A program made the position numbers and the translations under genes. The notes below the pieces were generated by a model that made no database searches, had not been told where the DNA came from, and saw only the letters and a program-made list of their open reading frames with translations. This document shows, in pieces, positions 15,527-25,287 of a stretch of 64,000 nt of DNA. Every line of letters starts with the position of its first letter. Positions within the stretch are counted from its first letter, which is position 1. This DNA comes from Ramlibacter tataouinensis (GTDB lineage: Bacteria; Pseudomonadota; Gammaproteobacteria; Burkholderiales; Burkholderiaceae_C): the NCBI RefSeq assembly GCF_001580455.1, contig NZ_CP010951.1:1116001-1180000 (forward strand). Reading direction: 5' to 3'.

Positions 15527-18130
15527 CTAGTGTGCTGTCCCTTGCGCGACTATCGCCTGCACCAGGGCCGCGGCGAACTCCGCGCGGTGCCGGATGACGC
15601 ACGAGGAATGGTCGCCTGGAATGCGCAGCACCCGGAGGTCGCGCACCCACTCGCGCCAGCGGGACGGATCGGTGTCGAAGTGCGTCCCCTTCTCGGCGAC
15701 CAGGCAGGTCAGGGGCACGTCGATGCGCGGCGGCACGAAGCGCGCCATGCGCTGGTAGTACCTGAGCTCCAGCTCGGCATAGCGGGCGTGCCGGCCGGAA
15801 GGCGCCGGCACCCCGCTGAACGCCGCGGCTGCGCGCCTCGCCAGCGAAGCGGCAACGCGGCGCGGCCCGTAGCGCCTCAGGGACCAGAAGCCGCGCATGG
15901 CTTCGTTGCGCACGAAGTCGCCGGCGCGGCCTGGGACCCACTCGCCATAGCGCCTCAGGATGTTCGCCAGCAGCCGGAACCCGCGGCCGCCATTGAGCGA
16001 CGGGGTGTCGACCATCAGGACGCCGGCCACCTTCGCACCGCGGACGCGCAGCAGATGCGCCAGCTGCCAAGCCACCAGGCCGGCGGTGCAGTAGCCGGCC
16101 AGGAACACCGGTGCGCCGCCGGCGGCACAACGCAGCACCTCGGGCAGGTACAGGGCGGCGACCGCTTCGACGTCGCTGCGGGCATCGTCCTTCGGGCAGT
16201 CGAGCAGGAAGACCGGGCGGCGGTCCCCGAGCAGCGCCGCAAACTGGTGGGCGTAGACGCCGCGTGCCGCGTGGTCACCATGGCAGAAGAACAGCGGGGC
16301 ACCGGTCCCCTGCTTGATGGGCGTGACCAGGGCCGGGCTGGGCGGCAGGCCGTCGGCCACCGCGTCCACGACAGCGCGCACGGTGAGCACTGCCGGACTG
16401 AAGCCCTCCAGGGAGACGCCGGCCAGGCGTTCGACTTCCAGCAGCATGTCGGCGGCCAGCAGCGAATCGCCTCCCTTGTCGTGGAAATCGTCGTCCACAC
16501 CGATCCGGTCCGTTTTCAGCAGGCGCTGCCAGAGGTCCAGCACCACCAATTCGATCAATGAATCCGGCGCCAGCACCGTCGGGCGCACCTGCATGTGCAG
16601 CTCAGCCAAGCGGGGCCGCAGCACCTTGCCCGTGGCGCCGCGGGGCAACTCGCGCAGCAGCTGGATGCCGTGCGGGATCTTGTGGCGGGCGATGCGCGCC
16701 AACAGGAAGGCCGTGAGGTCCGCGACCGCCGGCGCCCTGCCGGGCTGGGCCACCACCGCGGCCGCCACGCCCTCACCCAGGCGGGGGTGGGGCACGCCGA
16801 AGACCGCGGCCTCGCGCACGTCGGGATGGTCGAGGAGCGCCCTTTCCACTTCGTAGGGGAACACCTTCTCGCCACCGCGGTTGATGACTTCCTTGGCGCG
16901 CCCGGAGATCGTCAGGTAACCGTCCTCGTCGATCCAGCCAAGGTCACCCGTCGGCAGGCAGCCGGTGTGCCCCTGCTCGCCGGCGAGGCCCTGGTCCACC
17001 ACGTAGCCGGGCGACACCGAAGGTCCGCGCACCACGATCTGGCCGACCTCGCCCGGCGGCAGCTCGCGTCCGGAAGCATCGGCGATGAACAGCTCCCCCT
17101 TGGCAATGAGGCCCGCCGTTCCCGGCTTCGGCCGGCGCGGCGGATTGGCGGCCATCACGCCGGCCTCGCTGAGCCCGTAGAACTCCAGCACGGGAACGCC
17201 CCAGAGGCCGTGCGCCGTCGCGCGCAGGTCGCCGGGCACGTAGGCCGATCCACACATGATGAAGCGCAGGGCCGGCCCGGCCCGGGCAGCCTGCTCGAGG
17301 GGCGAGAGCCGCTCGACCAGCGCGCGCAGCGTGGCCGGCGTCGTGCACAGGTAGGTGGGGGCCAGCCGGGCCAGCCAGGCTTCCGCTGCGAAGACGGCGC
17401 CGGGCGGTGGAAAGGCCACCGAGGCGCCCAGGATCGCGGGCACGAGCAGCAGGTTCTTCAGGCCGGCCGCATAGTGCAGCGGCAGCATGGCCACCGTGCG
17501 ATCGCCCGGCCCGATGCCGAACCAGGCGGGCGAGGCGAGCTTTTGCGCCATGGCCACCAGGTTCCCGTGGGTGACTGCCACGACCTTGGGCCGGCCTGTC
17601 GTTCCCGAGGAGCGCAGCAGCAGTGCCACGCCGGCCAGCGCCGGCGACCGGGCGCGCGGCGCCGCTCCTTGGACGAGGACCTCCAGTGCGTTCTCACGGT
17701 ACTGCAGCACCGTGAGGCCGGCCGCCAGCACGGCCTCGCGCAGCGCCGCCGGCAGGTCCGGCGGCACCACCAGGGCGTCGAGCCCGTAGATTCGGCCCAG
17801 GTCCACCAGCTCGGCGGGCGGAACCGCCACGCTGATGGGCACCAGCACGCAGCTGCAGGTGACGGCAAGCGTCACGCGGGCCCCGGCCACATCGGGCGCG
17901 GCCATCACGCCCACCCGGCAGCCGGGCCCCAGGCCGGCGCGCGCGAGCTCGGCCGCGCAGGTGGAGACGAAGTCGGACAGCTGGGCGTAGCTCACCGCCT
18001 GCCCGAAGTCGAGCAAGGCGGGCGCGTCGCCCCGGACCCGCGCCCAGTGGTCGATGCAGCCGCGCAGGCTCACCCGCTCCAACAGCGGCTCGAAGCTGCC
18101 CTGGGCGACCGTCACGCCATCCGGTGTCAT
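15527..18130 (-). CDS. NRPS-like A-PCP-TE synthetase with Cys-type thioesterase
   Basis: The 867-residue protein has three domains. An adenylation/acyl-ligase domain (about 1-515) carries LLLRSSGTTGRPKVVAVTH, the EFYGLSEAG and PTGDLGWIDEDGYLTISGR core motifs, and the A10 lysine in PRGATGKVLRP. A carrier domain has phosphopantetheine Ser556 in DKGGDSLLAA. A thioesterase domain follows (about 615-860). The TE nucleophile position reads AGYCTAG (Cys681) instead of the usual GxSxG; the His is in PGDHSSCVIRH. No condensation domain is present, so it probably loads one acid and releases it by hydrolysis, dimerisation or cyclisation. A-T-TE enzymes such as furanone synthetases are precedents. Substrate unknown. 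It begins a leftward run with Bug and GST genes. Confidence 0.85.
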   Translation of the reverse strand: MTPDGVTVAQGSFEPLLERVSLRGCIDHWARVRGDAPALLDFGQAVSYAQLSDFVSTCAAELARAGLGPGCRVGVMAAPDVAGARVTLAVTCSCVLVPISVAVPPAELVDLGRIYGLDALVVPPDLPAALREAVLAAGLTVLQYRENALEVLVQGAAPRARSPALAGVALLLRSSGTTGRPKVVAVTHGNLVAMAQKLASPAWFGIGPGDRTVAMLPLHYAAGLKNLLLVPAILGASVAFPPPGAVFAAEAWLARLAPTYLCTTPATLRALVERLSPLEQAARAGPALRFIMCGSAYVPGDLRATAHGLWGVPVLEFYGLSEAGVMAANPPRRPKPGTAGLIAKGELFIADASGRELPPGEVGQIVVRGPSVSPGYVVDQGLAGEQGHTGCLPTGDLGWIDEDGYLTISGRAKEVINRGGEKVFPYEVERALLDHPDVREAAVFGVPHPRLGEGVAAAVVAQPGRAPAVADLTAFLLARIARHKIPHGIQLLRELPRGATGKVLRPRLAELHMQVRPTVLAPDSLIELVVLDLWQRLLKTDRIGVDDDFHDKGGDSLLAADMLLEVERLAGVSLEGFSPAVLTVRAVVDAVADGLPPSPALVTPIKQGTGAPLFFCHGDHAARGVYAHQFAALLGDRRPVFLLDCPKDDARSDVEAVAALYLPEVLRCAAGGAPVFLAGYCTAGLVAWQLAHLLRVRGAKVAGVLMVDTPSLNGGRGFRLLANILRRYGEWVPGRAGDFVRNEAMRGFWSLRRYGPRRVAASLARRAAAAFSGVPAPSGRHARYAELELRYYQRMARFVPPRIDVPLTCLVAEKGTHFDTDPSRWREWVRDLRVLRIPGDHSSCVIRHRAEFAAALVQAIVAQGTAH

Positions 18131-18297
18131 CAGCCCATTGCAGGCGCGGGTGCGTGAACTCGCAAGAGCGCAAGCTCCCTGTCGGGGTGGGATGTTTTAC
18201 CCAACCCCAACCTCATGGTGAGCGCGAAGCCGCACCGATGACGAAACGCCAGGCGCGTTCGCGGCGTCTGTGCCTTCATATCTTCAAGGAGGCAACC

Positions 18298-19521
18298 ATG
18301 AGCCGGGCAACGTTGAGCGGGCTTGGAGCCCTTGCCGCTGTGGTGGCGGCAAGCTGCGGCGGCGGCAACCAAGACGATGCGGGACAAGAAGCCGTTCTGG
18401 GCGCGAAGGGACGGCAAACCGCCCTGGCCGCGCAGGGGCGGCAGGTATTCCGTTTCGAAACCTTCGGCGACGAGGCGAAGTGGACCGATACCTTGCGCAT
18501 GCACGAGGTCATCGCGGCGGCGGTGGACCCGACCACCGCACTGTCGGTCGGGTTGAAGGTGGATGCGGATGCGCTTCCGCAGGGCGTGAAGAACGGAATC
18601 GCCAAAGGTCGCATCGACCTGACGAGCCCGGCCACGACCGTCGCGCTGCTGAAGATGGACGCGGTGGTCGGCCTGAAAGGCACCGTCGAAACCGTGGCCG
18701 GCGTCGACCGACTGGTGCGCGTGGGCATTACCTGCGCGCTGTGCCACTCCACGGTCGACAATTCATTCGCGCCGGGCATCGGCAAGCGCCTGGACGGCTG
18801 GCCGAATCGCGACCTGAACGTGGGCGCGATCATCGCGCTGTCGCCCGCCGTGGGCTCCGCCGAAAAGGACGTTCTCAACGGGTGGGGCAAGGGCAAGTAC
18901 GACCCGCGCCACAACATCGACGGCCTGAACAAGCCGGTGGTGATTCCGCCCGCCTACGGCCTGGCCGGCATCCACCGCATCACCTTCACCGGCGACGGCG
19001 AGGACATCGCCTACTGGAACCGCTATGTGGCTGTCACGCAGATGGGCGGCCAGGGCAGCTTCTCGGACCCGCGGCTGCCCTTGAGCATTACCAACGGCAC
19101 AGAGGACCTGGTCAGCGACAAGCTCCCTGCCCTGCAGGCCTACCAGCTCACGCTGACCGCGCCGCCGGCGCCGGCCGGCAGTTTCGACACGGTGGCCGCG
19201 GCGCGGGGCAAGGCCGTCTTCGACGGCCGGGGGCAATGCGCCAGCTGCCATGCGGGAGCGCTGTTCACCGACGCCAACTCGCGGCTGCACCCGCCGGCCG
19301 ACTCGGTGGTCGAGCCCGAAACCCCGAGCTACGCCGCCCGCTCCGCCACGCGGCAGTACCGCACCTCGCCCCTGAAGGGCCTGTGGCAGCACCCGCCGTA
19401 CTTCCATGACGGGTCGGCCGCGACGGCCGAAGATGTGGCCGCCACCTACAACGCCAAGCGCTCGCTCGGCCTCACGCCGCAGGAGATCTCCGATCTCGCC
19501 CACTACCTGAAGTCGCTGTAG
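18298..19521 (+). CDS. Di-haem c-type cytochrome lipoprotein
   Basis: The 407-residue exported protein has a lipoprotein signal (ALAAVVAASCGGG) and two covalent haem sites, CALCH (about residue 146) and CASCH (about 317). The second half contains a cytochrome-c-peroxidase/thiol-oxidase-like end: YRTSPLKGLWQHPPYFHDGSA followed by LTPQEISDLAHYLKSL. The strong AAGGAGGCAACC ribosome-binding site at 18286-18297 fixes ATG 18298. It would carry electrons in the periplasm, anchored to a membrane by lipid. No partner gene is adjacent: the A-PCP-TE gene is divergent and an antiporter follows. Confidence 0.9.
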   Translation: MSRATLSGLGALAAVVAASCGGGNQDDAGQEAVLGAKGRQTALAAQGRQVFRFETFGDEAKWTDTLRMHEVIAAAVDPTTALSVGLKVDADALPQGVKNGIAKGRIDLTSPATTVALLKMDAVVGLKGTVETVAGVDRLVRVGITCALCHSTVDNSFAPGIGKRLDGWPNRDLNVGAIIALSPAVGSAEKDVLNGWGKGKYDPRHNIDGLNKPVVIPPAYGLAGIHRITFTGDGEDIAYWNRYVAVTQMGGQGSFSDPRLPLSITNGTEDLVSDKLPALQAYQLTLTAPPAPAGSFDTVAAARGKAVFDGRGQCASCHAGALFTDANSRLHPPADSVVEPETPSYAARSATRQYRTSPLKGLWQHPPYFHDGSAATAEDVAATYNAKRSLGLTPQEISDLAHYLKSL

Positions 19522-19619
19522 CGGCGGCGTCGATTCTTTGGGAGGCGACCCGCGGGCGCGCGGGTCGATGCAGCCCTGGGCAAGCCCAGCCATAATCCGG
19601 CTTTTCCCACCGGGGTCCA

Positions 19620-21227
19620 ATGGCGCTGCTCGAACTCTTGCTGGTGCTGCTCCTGAGTGCTGTCGCCCTCGGCTGGATTGCCCGCCGTCTCAAGTTTCCG
19701 TATCCGATCGCGCTGGTGGCGGGCGGCGCCGTGCTGGGGCTGGTGCCCAACCTGCCGCAGAACAGCTTCGATCCCCAACTGGTGCTGGTGGCGGTGCTGC
19801 CGCCCATCCTCTACCAAGCCGCGCTGCTGACCTCGTGGACCGACTTCAAGGCCCACATCCGGCCGATCGGCCTGCTGGCGATCGGACTGGTGGCCGCCAC
19901 CACGCTGGCGGTCGGCGCGGTGCTGAAGCTGATGGTCCCCGACGTGCCCTGGGCCGCCGCCTTCGCGCTGGGCGCCATCGTCTCGCCGCCGGATGCCGTC
20001 GCGGCGACGGCCATCCTGTCGCGGCTGAACATGCCGCGCCGCATCGTCACGATCCTGGAAGGCGAAAGCCTGGTCAACGATGCGTCCGGCCTGGTGCTCT
20101 ACAAGTTCGCGGTGGCCGCGGTGCTGACCGGCGCCTTCTCGCTGGTGGACGCCACCGCGCAGTTCGCCTTGGTGTCGGCGGGCGGCATCGTCATCGGCGC
20201 CGGGCTGGCCTTCGTCTACATCGCCATCCACCGGCGCCTGGGCGATCCCTTCATCGAGGTGCTGACGGTGCTCACCATTCCCTACGCCGCCTACCTCGTC
20301 GCCGAGAAACTGCATGTCTCTGGCGTGCTCGCGGTGGTGGCGGCCGGCCTGGTGCGCGGGCGCTATGCGCCGGAGATCGTGACCGCCGAGATGCGCATCA
20401 TGGCGCGCTCGGTATGGAACGTGCTCGTCTTCCTGCTCAACAGCCTGGTGTTCACCCTGATCGGGCTGCAGATGCATGGTGTCGTGCAAAACCTCGGGCA
20501 CTTCCCGCCGGCGCTGCTGGCTGCGATCGCCATCGCCGTGACCGCGGTGGCCATCCTCGTGCGCATGGCCTGGGTGTTCCCGGTGGGCTACCTGCCTCAG
20601 GGCCTGGGCAGCCGCCGGCGCCAGGACAGTCCGCGCCTGCACAACAACGAGCTCGCGATCATCGGCTGGTGCGGGATGCGAGGCATCGTGTCGCTGGCCG
20701 CCGCACTGGCGCTGCCGCTCAACTTCCCGCACCGCGACCTGATCGTGTTCCTGACCTTCGTGGTCATCGTGACCACCCTGGTGGGACAGGGCCTGACGCT
20801 CGCCCCGCTCATCCGGCGGCTGAAGGTGGGGTCCACCTGGAGCCTGGAACAGGAGCAAACCCGGGTACGCGCCGCGATGAGCAAGGCCGCGCTGGCCGCG
20901 ATCGACGAGGCCATGGCGCACGAGCTCGTGCCGCCGCTGTGGGCGCAGGGCCTGAAGGCCGAGATCGCCGATCGCATCGCCCTGGTGGAGTGCGAGGCCT
21001 CCGAGCTCACCCCGCGCATGGAGCTGCTCGGCCGCCTGCGCCATGCGGCGCTGCAGGCCGAGCGGCGCGAGCTGATCCGGCTCTGGCGCGAGAACCAGAT
21101 CAGCGACGAGGTGATGCACCACCTGACCGAGCTGCTCGACTACGAGCAGGCGCACCTGCCCGCGCTGGCACGCCCGGCCCCGCGGCCGCAGGCGCAGCTG
21201 GCGGCCGTGCCGCCCTCGGCGGAGTGA
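19620..21227 (+). CDS. Na+/H+ antiporter, CPA1 family
   Basis: The 535-residue inner-membrane protein has about 12 transmembrane helices and a cytosolic C-terminal helical tail (from about 410). Family motifs seen are VSPPDAVAATAIL and LEGESLVNDASGLVLYKF (the ND ion-binding site), and GWCGMRGIVSLAAALALP late in the transporter part. It exchanges Na+ or K+ for protons to control pH and salt. The tail includes MSKAALAAIDEAMAHELVP. Start ATG at 19620 is 99 bases after the cytochrome gene. Confidence 0.92.
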   Translation: MALLELLLVLLLSAVALGWIARRLKFPYPIALVAGGAVLGLVPNLPQNSFDPQLVLVAVLPPILYQAALLTSWTDFKAHIRPIGLLAIGLVAATTLAVGAVLKLMVPDVPWAAAFALGAIVSPPDAVAATAILSRLNMPRRIVTILEGESLVNDASGLVLYKFAVAAVLTGAFSLVDATAQFALVSAGGIVIGAGLAFVYIAIHRRLGDPFIEVLTVLTIPYAAYLVAEKLHVSGVLAVVAAGLVRGRYAPEIVTAEMRIMARSVWNVLVFLLNSLVFTLIGLQMHGVVQNLGHFPPALLAAIAIAVTAVAILVRMAWVFPVGYLPQGLGSRRRQDSPRLHNNELAIIGWCGMRGIVSLAAALALPLNFPHRDLIVFLTFVVIVTTLVGQGLTLAPLIRRLKVGSTWSLEQEQTRVRAAMSKAALAAIDEAMAHELVPPLWAQGLKAEIADRIALVECEASELTPRMELLGRLRHAALQAERRELIRLWRENQISDEVMHHLTELLDYEQAHLPALARPAPRPQAQLAAVPPSAE

Positions 21228-21268
21228 GCCCGGGCGGAGCTCGCTCGGGCGGTTGAGACAATACCGCC

Positions 21269-21922
21269 ATGCCTCCGTCACCGGTCGCCGTTTCCGCCGC
21301 GCTCAATGTCGTCGAAGTCGCGGCCGTGCTCGCCTTCGCGATCTCGGGGCTGCTGGTGGCCGCCGACAAGAAGCTCGATGCCGTCGGTGTCTGCATCGTG
21401 GCCGGGCTCACCGCGTTCGGCGGCGGCACCGTTCGCGACGTGCTGCTGGATCGCCGGCCCTTCTTCTGGGTCGAACGCCCGCAATGGCTGTGGGGAGTGC
21501 TGCTGTTGTGCGTGGCCGCCATGCTGGTGCTGCGCGCCCGCCACTTCGCGGTCACCCGAAAGGCCATTCTCTGGCCGGACGCGCTGGGCCTGGGGCTGTT
21601 CACCGCCAACGGCACCCAGGCCGCCATCGACCTGAACCTGCCCGCGGTGGTCTGCGTGCTCATGGGCGTGATCACGTCCGTCTTCGGCGGGGTGCTGCGG
21701 GACGTCGTGTGCAACGATGTGCCGGAAGCCTTCAGCGACCACCGGCCGTATGCCATCTGCTCCTTCGTCGGCGCCTGGGCGCTGATCGCGGCAGAAGCGG
21801 CCGGCTGGTCCTTGTGGGCCTCGCTGCTGGTGGCCACGGCGCTAACCGCCTCGCTGCGGCTGGCTGCGGTCCACATGAACATCTCCATCCCACCCTGGGA
21901 CGCAGGCGGCGGCGGGAAATGA
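21269..21922 (+). CDS. Trimeric intracellular cation channel family protein (TRIC-like, UPF0126)
   Basis: The 217-residue protein has seven hydrophobic helices made of two repeated halves. Each half has the family glycine/arginine signature: AFGGGTVRDVLLD in the first and SVFGGVLRDVVCNDVP in the second. ANGTQAAIDL between them is also typical. Prokaryotic TRIC proteins are homotrimeric K+/cation channels. It follows the antiporter by 41 bases in the same direction, so a shared role in cation balance is plausible. Confidence 0.9.
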   Translation: MPPSPVAVSAALNVVEVAAVLAFAISGLLVAADKKLDAVGVCIVAGLTAFGGGTVRDVLLDRRPFFWVERPQWLWGVLLLCVAAMLVLRARHFAVTRKAILWPDALGLGLFTANGTQAAIDLNLPAVVCVLMGVITSVFGGVLRDVVCNDVPEAFSDHRPYAICSFVGAWALIAAEAAGWSLWASLLVATALTASLRLAAVHMNISIPPWDAGGGGK

Positions 21923-21982
21923 AGCCGGGCGCGGCGCCGCGCCGGTAGGGCTGCGGCACGCGGGGATGGGTCTTCATCCCGA

Positions 21983-22011
21983 TTGCAACTTTCGCTGCAC
22001 GTAGGTACATT
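21983..22011 (+). promoter_or_regulatory. Candidate sigma-70 promoter for the signalling operon
   Basis: TTGCAA (21983-21988) and TACATT (22006-22011) are separated by 17 bases, a good match to the sigma-70 pattern in an otherwise very GC-rich region. Transcription would begin near 22018, about two dozen bases before the GTG start of the first receiver gene. No operator is recognisable. Confidence 0.45.
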
Positions 22012-22041
22012 CAGCGAACACTTACGGACGAGCTTTCCCGC

Positions 22042-22419
22042 GTGCCCACCCTGTTGATCGTCGAAGACAACGAGATGAATCGCGACATGCTGTCGCGGCG
22101 CCTGCAACGGCGCGGATACGAAGTCCTGATGGCCGCCGACGGTGCGGAGGGGCTGGCCGCCGCGCGGGAGCGCCTGCCGGACCTGGTGCTCATGGACATG
22201 AGCCTGCCCGTGATCGACGGCTGGGAGGTCACCCGGCAGCTCAAGTCCGAAGTGGCCACGCGCAGCATCCCCGTCATCGCACTCACCGCGCATGCCATGT
22301 CCGGTGACCGGCAGAAGGCCGTGGACGCCGGTTGCGACGACTTCGATACCAAGCCCATCGAGCTGCCGCGCCTGTTGGAAAAGATCGCGCACTGGCTGGG
22401 TCGGGCGGGCGGGCCTTGA
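22042..22419 (+). CDS. Single-domain response regulator, first gene of signalling operon
   Basis: The 125-residue CheY/DivK-like receiver has acidic pocket Glu8-Asp9, phosphoacceptor Asp52 (LVLMDMSLP), Thr in IALTAHAMS and Lys in DTKPIELP. Start GTG 22042, with GAG about a dozen bases before. Helix 1 (NEMNRDMLSRRLQRRGYEV) is almost identical to that of the receiver in the phosphatase encoded at 24100, suggesting both talk to the same kinases downstream. It precedes the anti-sigma kinase-like gene, whose reading frame may overlap its stop. Confidence 0.9.
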   Translation: MPTLLIVEDNEMNRDMLSRRLQRRGYEVLMAADGAEGLAAARERLPDLVLMDMSLPVIDGWEVTRQLKSEVATRSIPVIALTAHAMSGDRQKAVDAGCDDFDTKPIELPRLLEKIAHWLGRAGGP

Positions 22420-22433
22420 GCTTCTCCAGGCAA

Positions 22434-22832
22434 ATGAGTTGCCTGGCGGTTCCCTCGAACCTGGGAACGGTGTTGTCCTTCGTGGAAGAGACATGCAAGG
22501 AAGCCGGCCTCAACGAAGAGGCTTGCTTCGCGGTGCGACTGGCCGGCGAGGAGGTCTGCTGCAACATCATCGACCATGCCTATGACGGCGTCGAGCCCGG
22601 GCCGATCTCCCTGTGCCTGCTGCGCGAGGATGAACAGGTCGTGCTGGTGGTCGAGGACCGCGCCCCGGCCTTCGACCCGGCGGATGCGCCGCCACCGGAC
22701 TTGACGTCCGACCTGGAGCACCGGCGCATCGGCGGACTGGGCTGGCACCTGATCCGCCAGATGATGGATGAAGTGCGGCACCAGGCGCTGGCGAGCGGCG
22801 GCAACAGGCTGGAGCTCGTCAAGCGCCTATGA
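22434..22832 (+). CDS. RsbW/SpoIIAB-like anti-sigma serine kinase (GHKL ATPase)
   Basis: The 132-residue protein has the GHKL N-box ACFAVRLAGEEVCCNIIDHAY, the G1 box VVEDRAPAFDP and the G2-type turn RIGGLGWHLIRQMMDEV. These match serine kinases of partner-switching systems, which phosphorylate a STAS antagonist and hold a target protein. Start ATG 22434 keeps the first beta strand; an in-frame TTG at 22416 would overlap the previous stop as TTGA and is an alternative. It lies directly before a STAS gene, the expected partner, and upstream of a PP2C phosphatase. Confidence 0.88.
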   Translation: MSCLAVPSNLGTVLSFVEETCKEAGLNEEACFAVRLAGEEVCCNIIDHAYDGVEPGPISLCLLREDEQVVLVVEDRAPAFDPADAPPPDLTSDLEHRRIGGLGWHLIRQMMDEVRHQALASGGNRLELVKRL

Positions 22833-22861
22833 GATTTCCTGATTCTTTGGGGGAGAAGTAG

Positions 22862-23200
22862 ATGTTGATTGAAGTAGAACAGCGCGCGCCCGCCACGGTG
22901 GTGCGCATCGTCGGCGACGTCGACGGAGTGACCGCCGAAACGCTGCTGAACGAGCTGCAGGCGCGCGTGGGCGAAGGCTACGTCCGGCTGGTGGGCGACC
23001 TGTCCGGGGTGAAGTACACCAGCAGCGCCGGCCTGCGGGCCCTGCTCGCGGTGCTGCGGGACGCGCGGCGCGGCGGCGGCGACCTGCGCCTGGCCGCGGT
23101 GCATGCGCCGGTGCGCAAGATTCTCGAACTGAGCGGCTTCACCACGATCCTCAAGCTCTACGACGACGTCGATGGCGCGGTGGCCAGTTACTCGGCCTGA
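22862..23200 (+). CDS. STAS-domain anti-sigma factor antagonist (RsbV/SpoIIAA-like)
   Basis: The 112-residue STAS protein has the phosphorylatable serine pair in VKYTSSAGLRALLAVLRDA (Ser54-Ser55), preceded by DLSGV. In partner switching the unphosphorylated form binds the RsbW-like kinase and frees its target; the PP2C phosphatase restores that form. A GGGGGAGAAGTAG sequence ends one base or so before the ATG and may act as the ribosome-binding site. It lies 29 bases after the kinase gene and 22 bases before the patatin start. Confidence 0.92.
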   Translation: MLIEVEQRAPATVVRIVGDVDGVTAETLLNELQARVGEGYVRLVGDLSGVKYTSSAGLRALLAVLRDARRGGGDLRLAAVHAPVRKILELSGFTTILKLYDDVDGAVASYSA

Positions 23201-23222
23201 GACGGCGAGCCCGGACGCATCC

Positions 23223-24098
23223 ATGGACAACAACAACGTCAAGCGCAAGCGCGTCGCGCTCGTCATCGGCGCCGGCAGCGTCAAGTGCGCCGCCGCCCTG
23301 GGCCTGTGGCGCGTGCTGCAGCGTGAAGGCATCGAGCTGAGCATGGTAGTGGGCGCCAGCGGCGGCAGCATCTATGCGGCCAGCATGGCGATCGGCCACT
23401 CGGTGGACGAGAGCACCGCGCTCACCCAGAAGCTGTGGACCCAGGAGATCAGCAGCAAGACCAACTGGCGGGGCCTGCTGGCCGCCTTCATGCCGCGGCT
23501 GTTCGGCTTCGACGGCGGCTTCGCCCTGCTGGACGAAGGCCCGATCGAACGCGCGCTGAACCGCGGTTTCGGCGACGTCACCTTCGCCGACGCCAAGCTG
23601 CCGCTCTACATCGTGGCCACCGACATGATGACAGGGGAGCGCGTGGTGTTGAAAGACGGCCGCATCGCCGATTGCATCCGCGCCAGCACCGCCATCCCCT
23701 ATGTCTGGAAGCCCTTCGAGATCAACGGCCGCCGGCTGCTGGACGGCTGCGTGTCGGATCCGATGCCGGTTGCCGTCGCCATGCAGGAAGGCGCGGACGT
23801 CATCCTCACCATGGGTTTCGAAAGCCCCTACCCGAACCAGATCCGCTCGGCCTCGCGCTACGCGTTCCACATGACGAGCGTCTACACCAACAACCTGCTG
23901 CGCGCCAACTTCGCCTTCGACAACCTGGCGCACCACACCGAGATCATCCCGATCCTCCCCAACTTCGACCGGCCGGTGCGCCTGTTCGACACGCACCTGA
24001 TCCCCTACGTGATCGAGGAAGGGGAGCGCGCGGCCGAGGACCAGCTGCCCTACCTGAAACGCCTGCTCGAAGAGCATCCCGTCGCCCAGGCGGCCTGA
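23223..24098 (+). CDS. Patatin-like phospholipase family protein
   Basis: The 291-residue patatin-fold lipid acyl hydrolase has nucleophile Ser46 in VVGASGGSIYAAS. The dyad Asp is in RLLDGCVSDPMPV (DG motif). The oxyanion segment is VIGAGSVKCAAALG, which departs from the usual GGGxRG. ATG 23223 was chosen over 23172 because the upstream frame overlaps the STAS coding end. There is no signal peptide, so it should act on inner-membrane lipids from the cytosol. It sits inside the partner-switching operon between the STAS protein and the phosphatase, which is unusual and suggests that it may be the regulated output. Confidence 0.88.
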   Translation: MDNNNVKRKRVALVIGAGSVKCAAALGLWRVLQREGIELSMVVGASGGSIYAASMAIGHSVDESTALTQKLWTQEISSKTNWRGLLAAFMPRLFGFDGGFALLDEGPIERALNRGFGDVTFADAKLPLYIVATDMMTGERVVLKDGRIADCIRASTAIPYVWKPFEINGRRLLDGCVSDPMPVAVAMQEGADVILTMGFESPYPNQIRSASRYAFHMTSVYTNNLLRANFAFDNLAHHTEIIPILPNFDRPVRLFDTHLIPYVIEEGERAAEDQLPYLKRLLEEHPVAQAA

Positions 24099-24099
24099 C

Positions 24100-25279
<1,180 letters not shown>

Positions 25280-25287
<8 letters not shown>

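Noticed and set aside
18124..18297. Longer N-terminus for the di-haem cytochrome
   Set aside because: The lipoprotein signal begins at 18298 right after AAGGAGG; the upstream frame is Arg/His-rich and unlike a leader.
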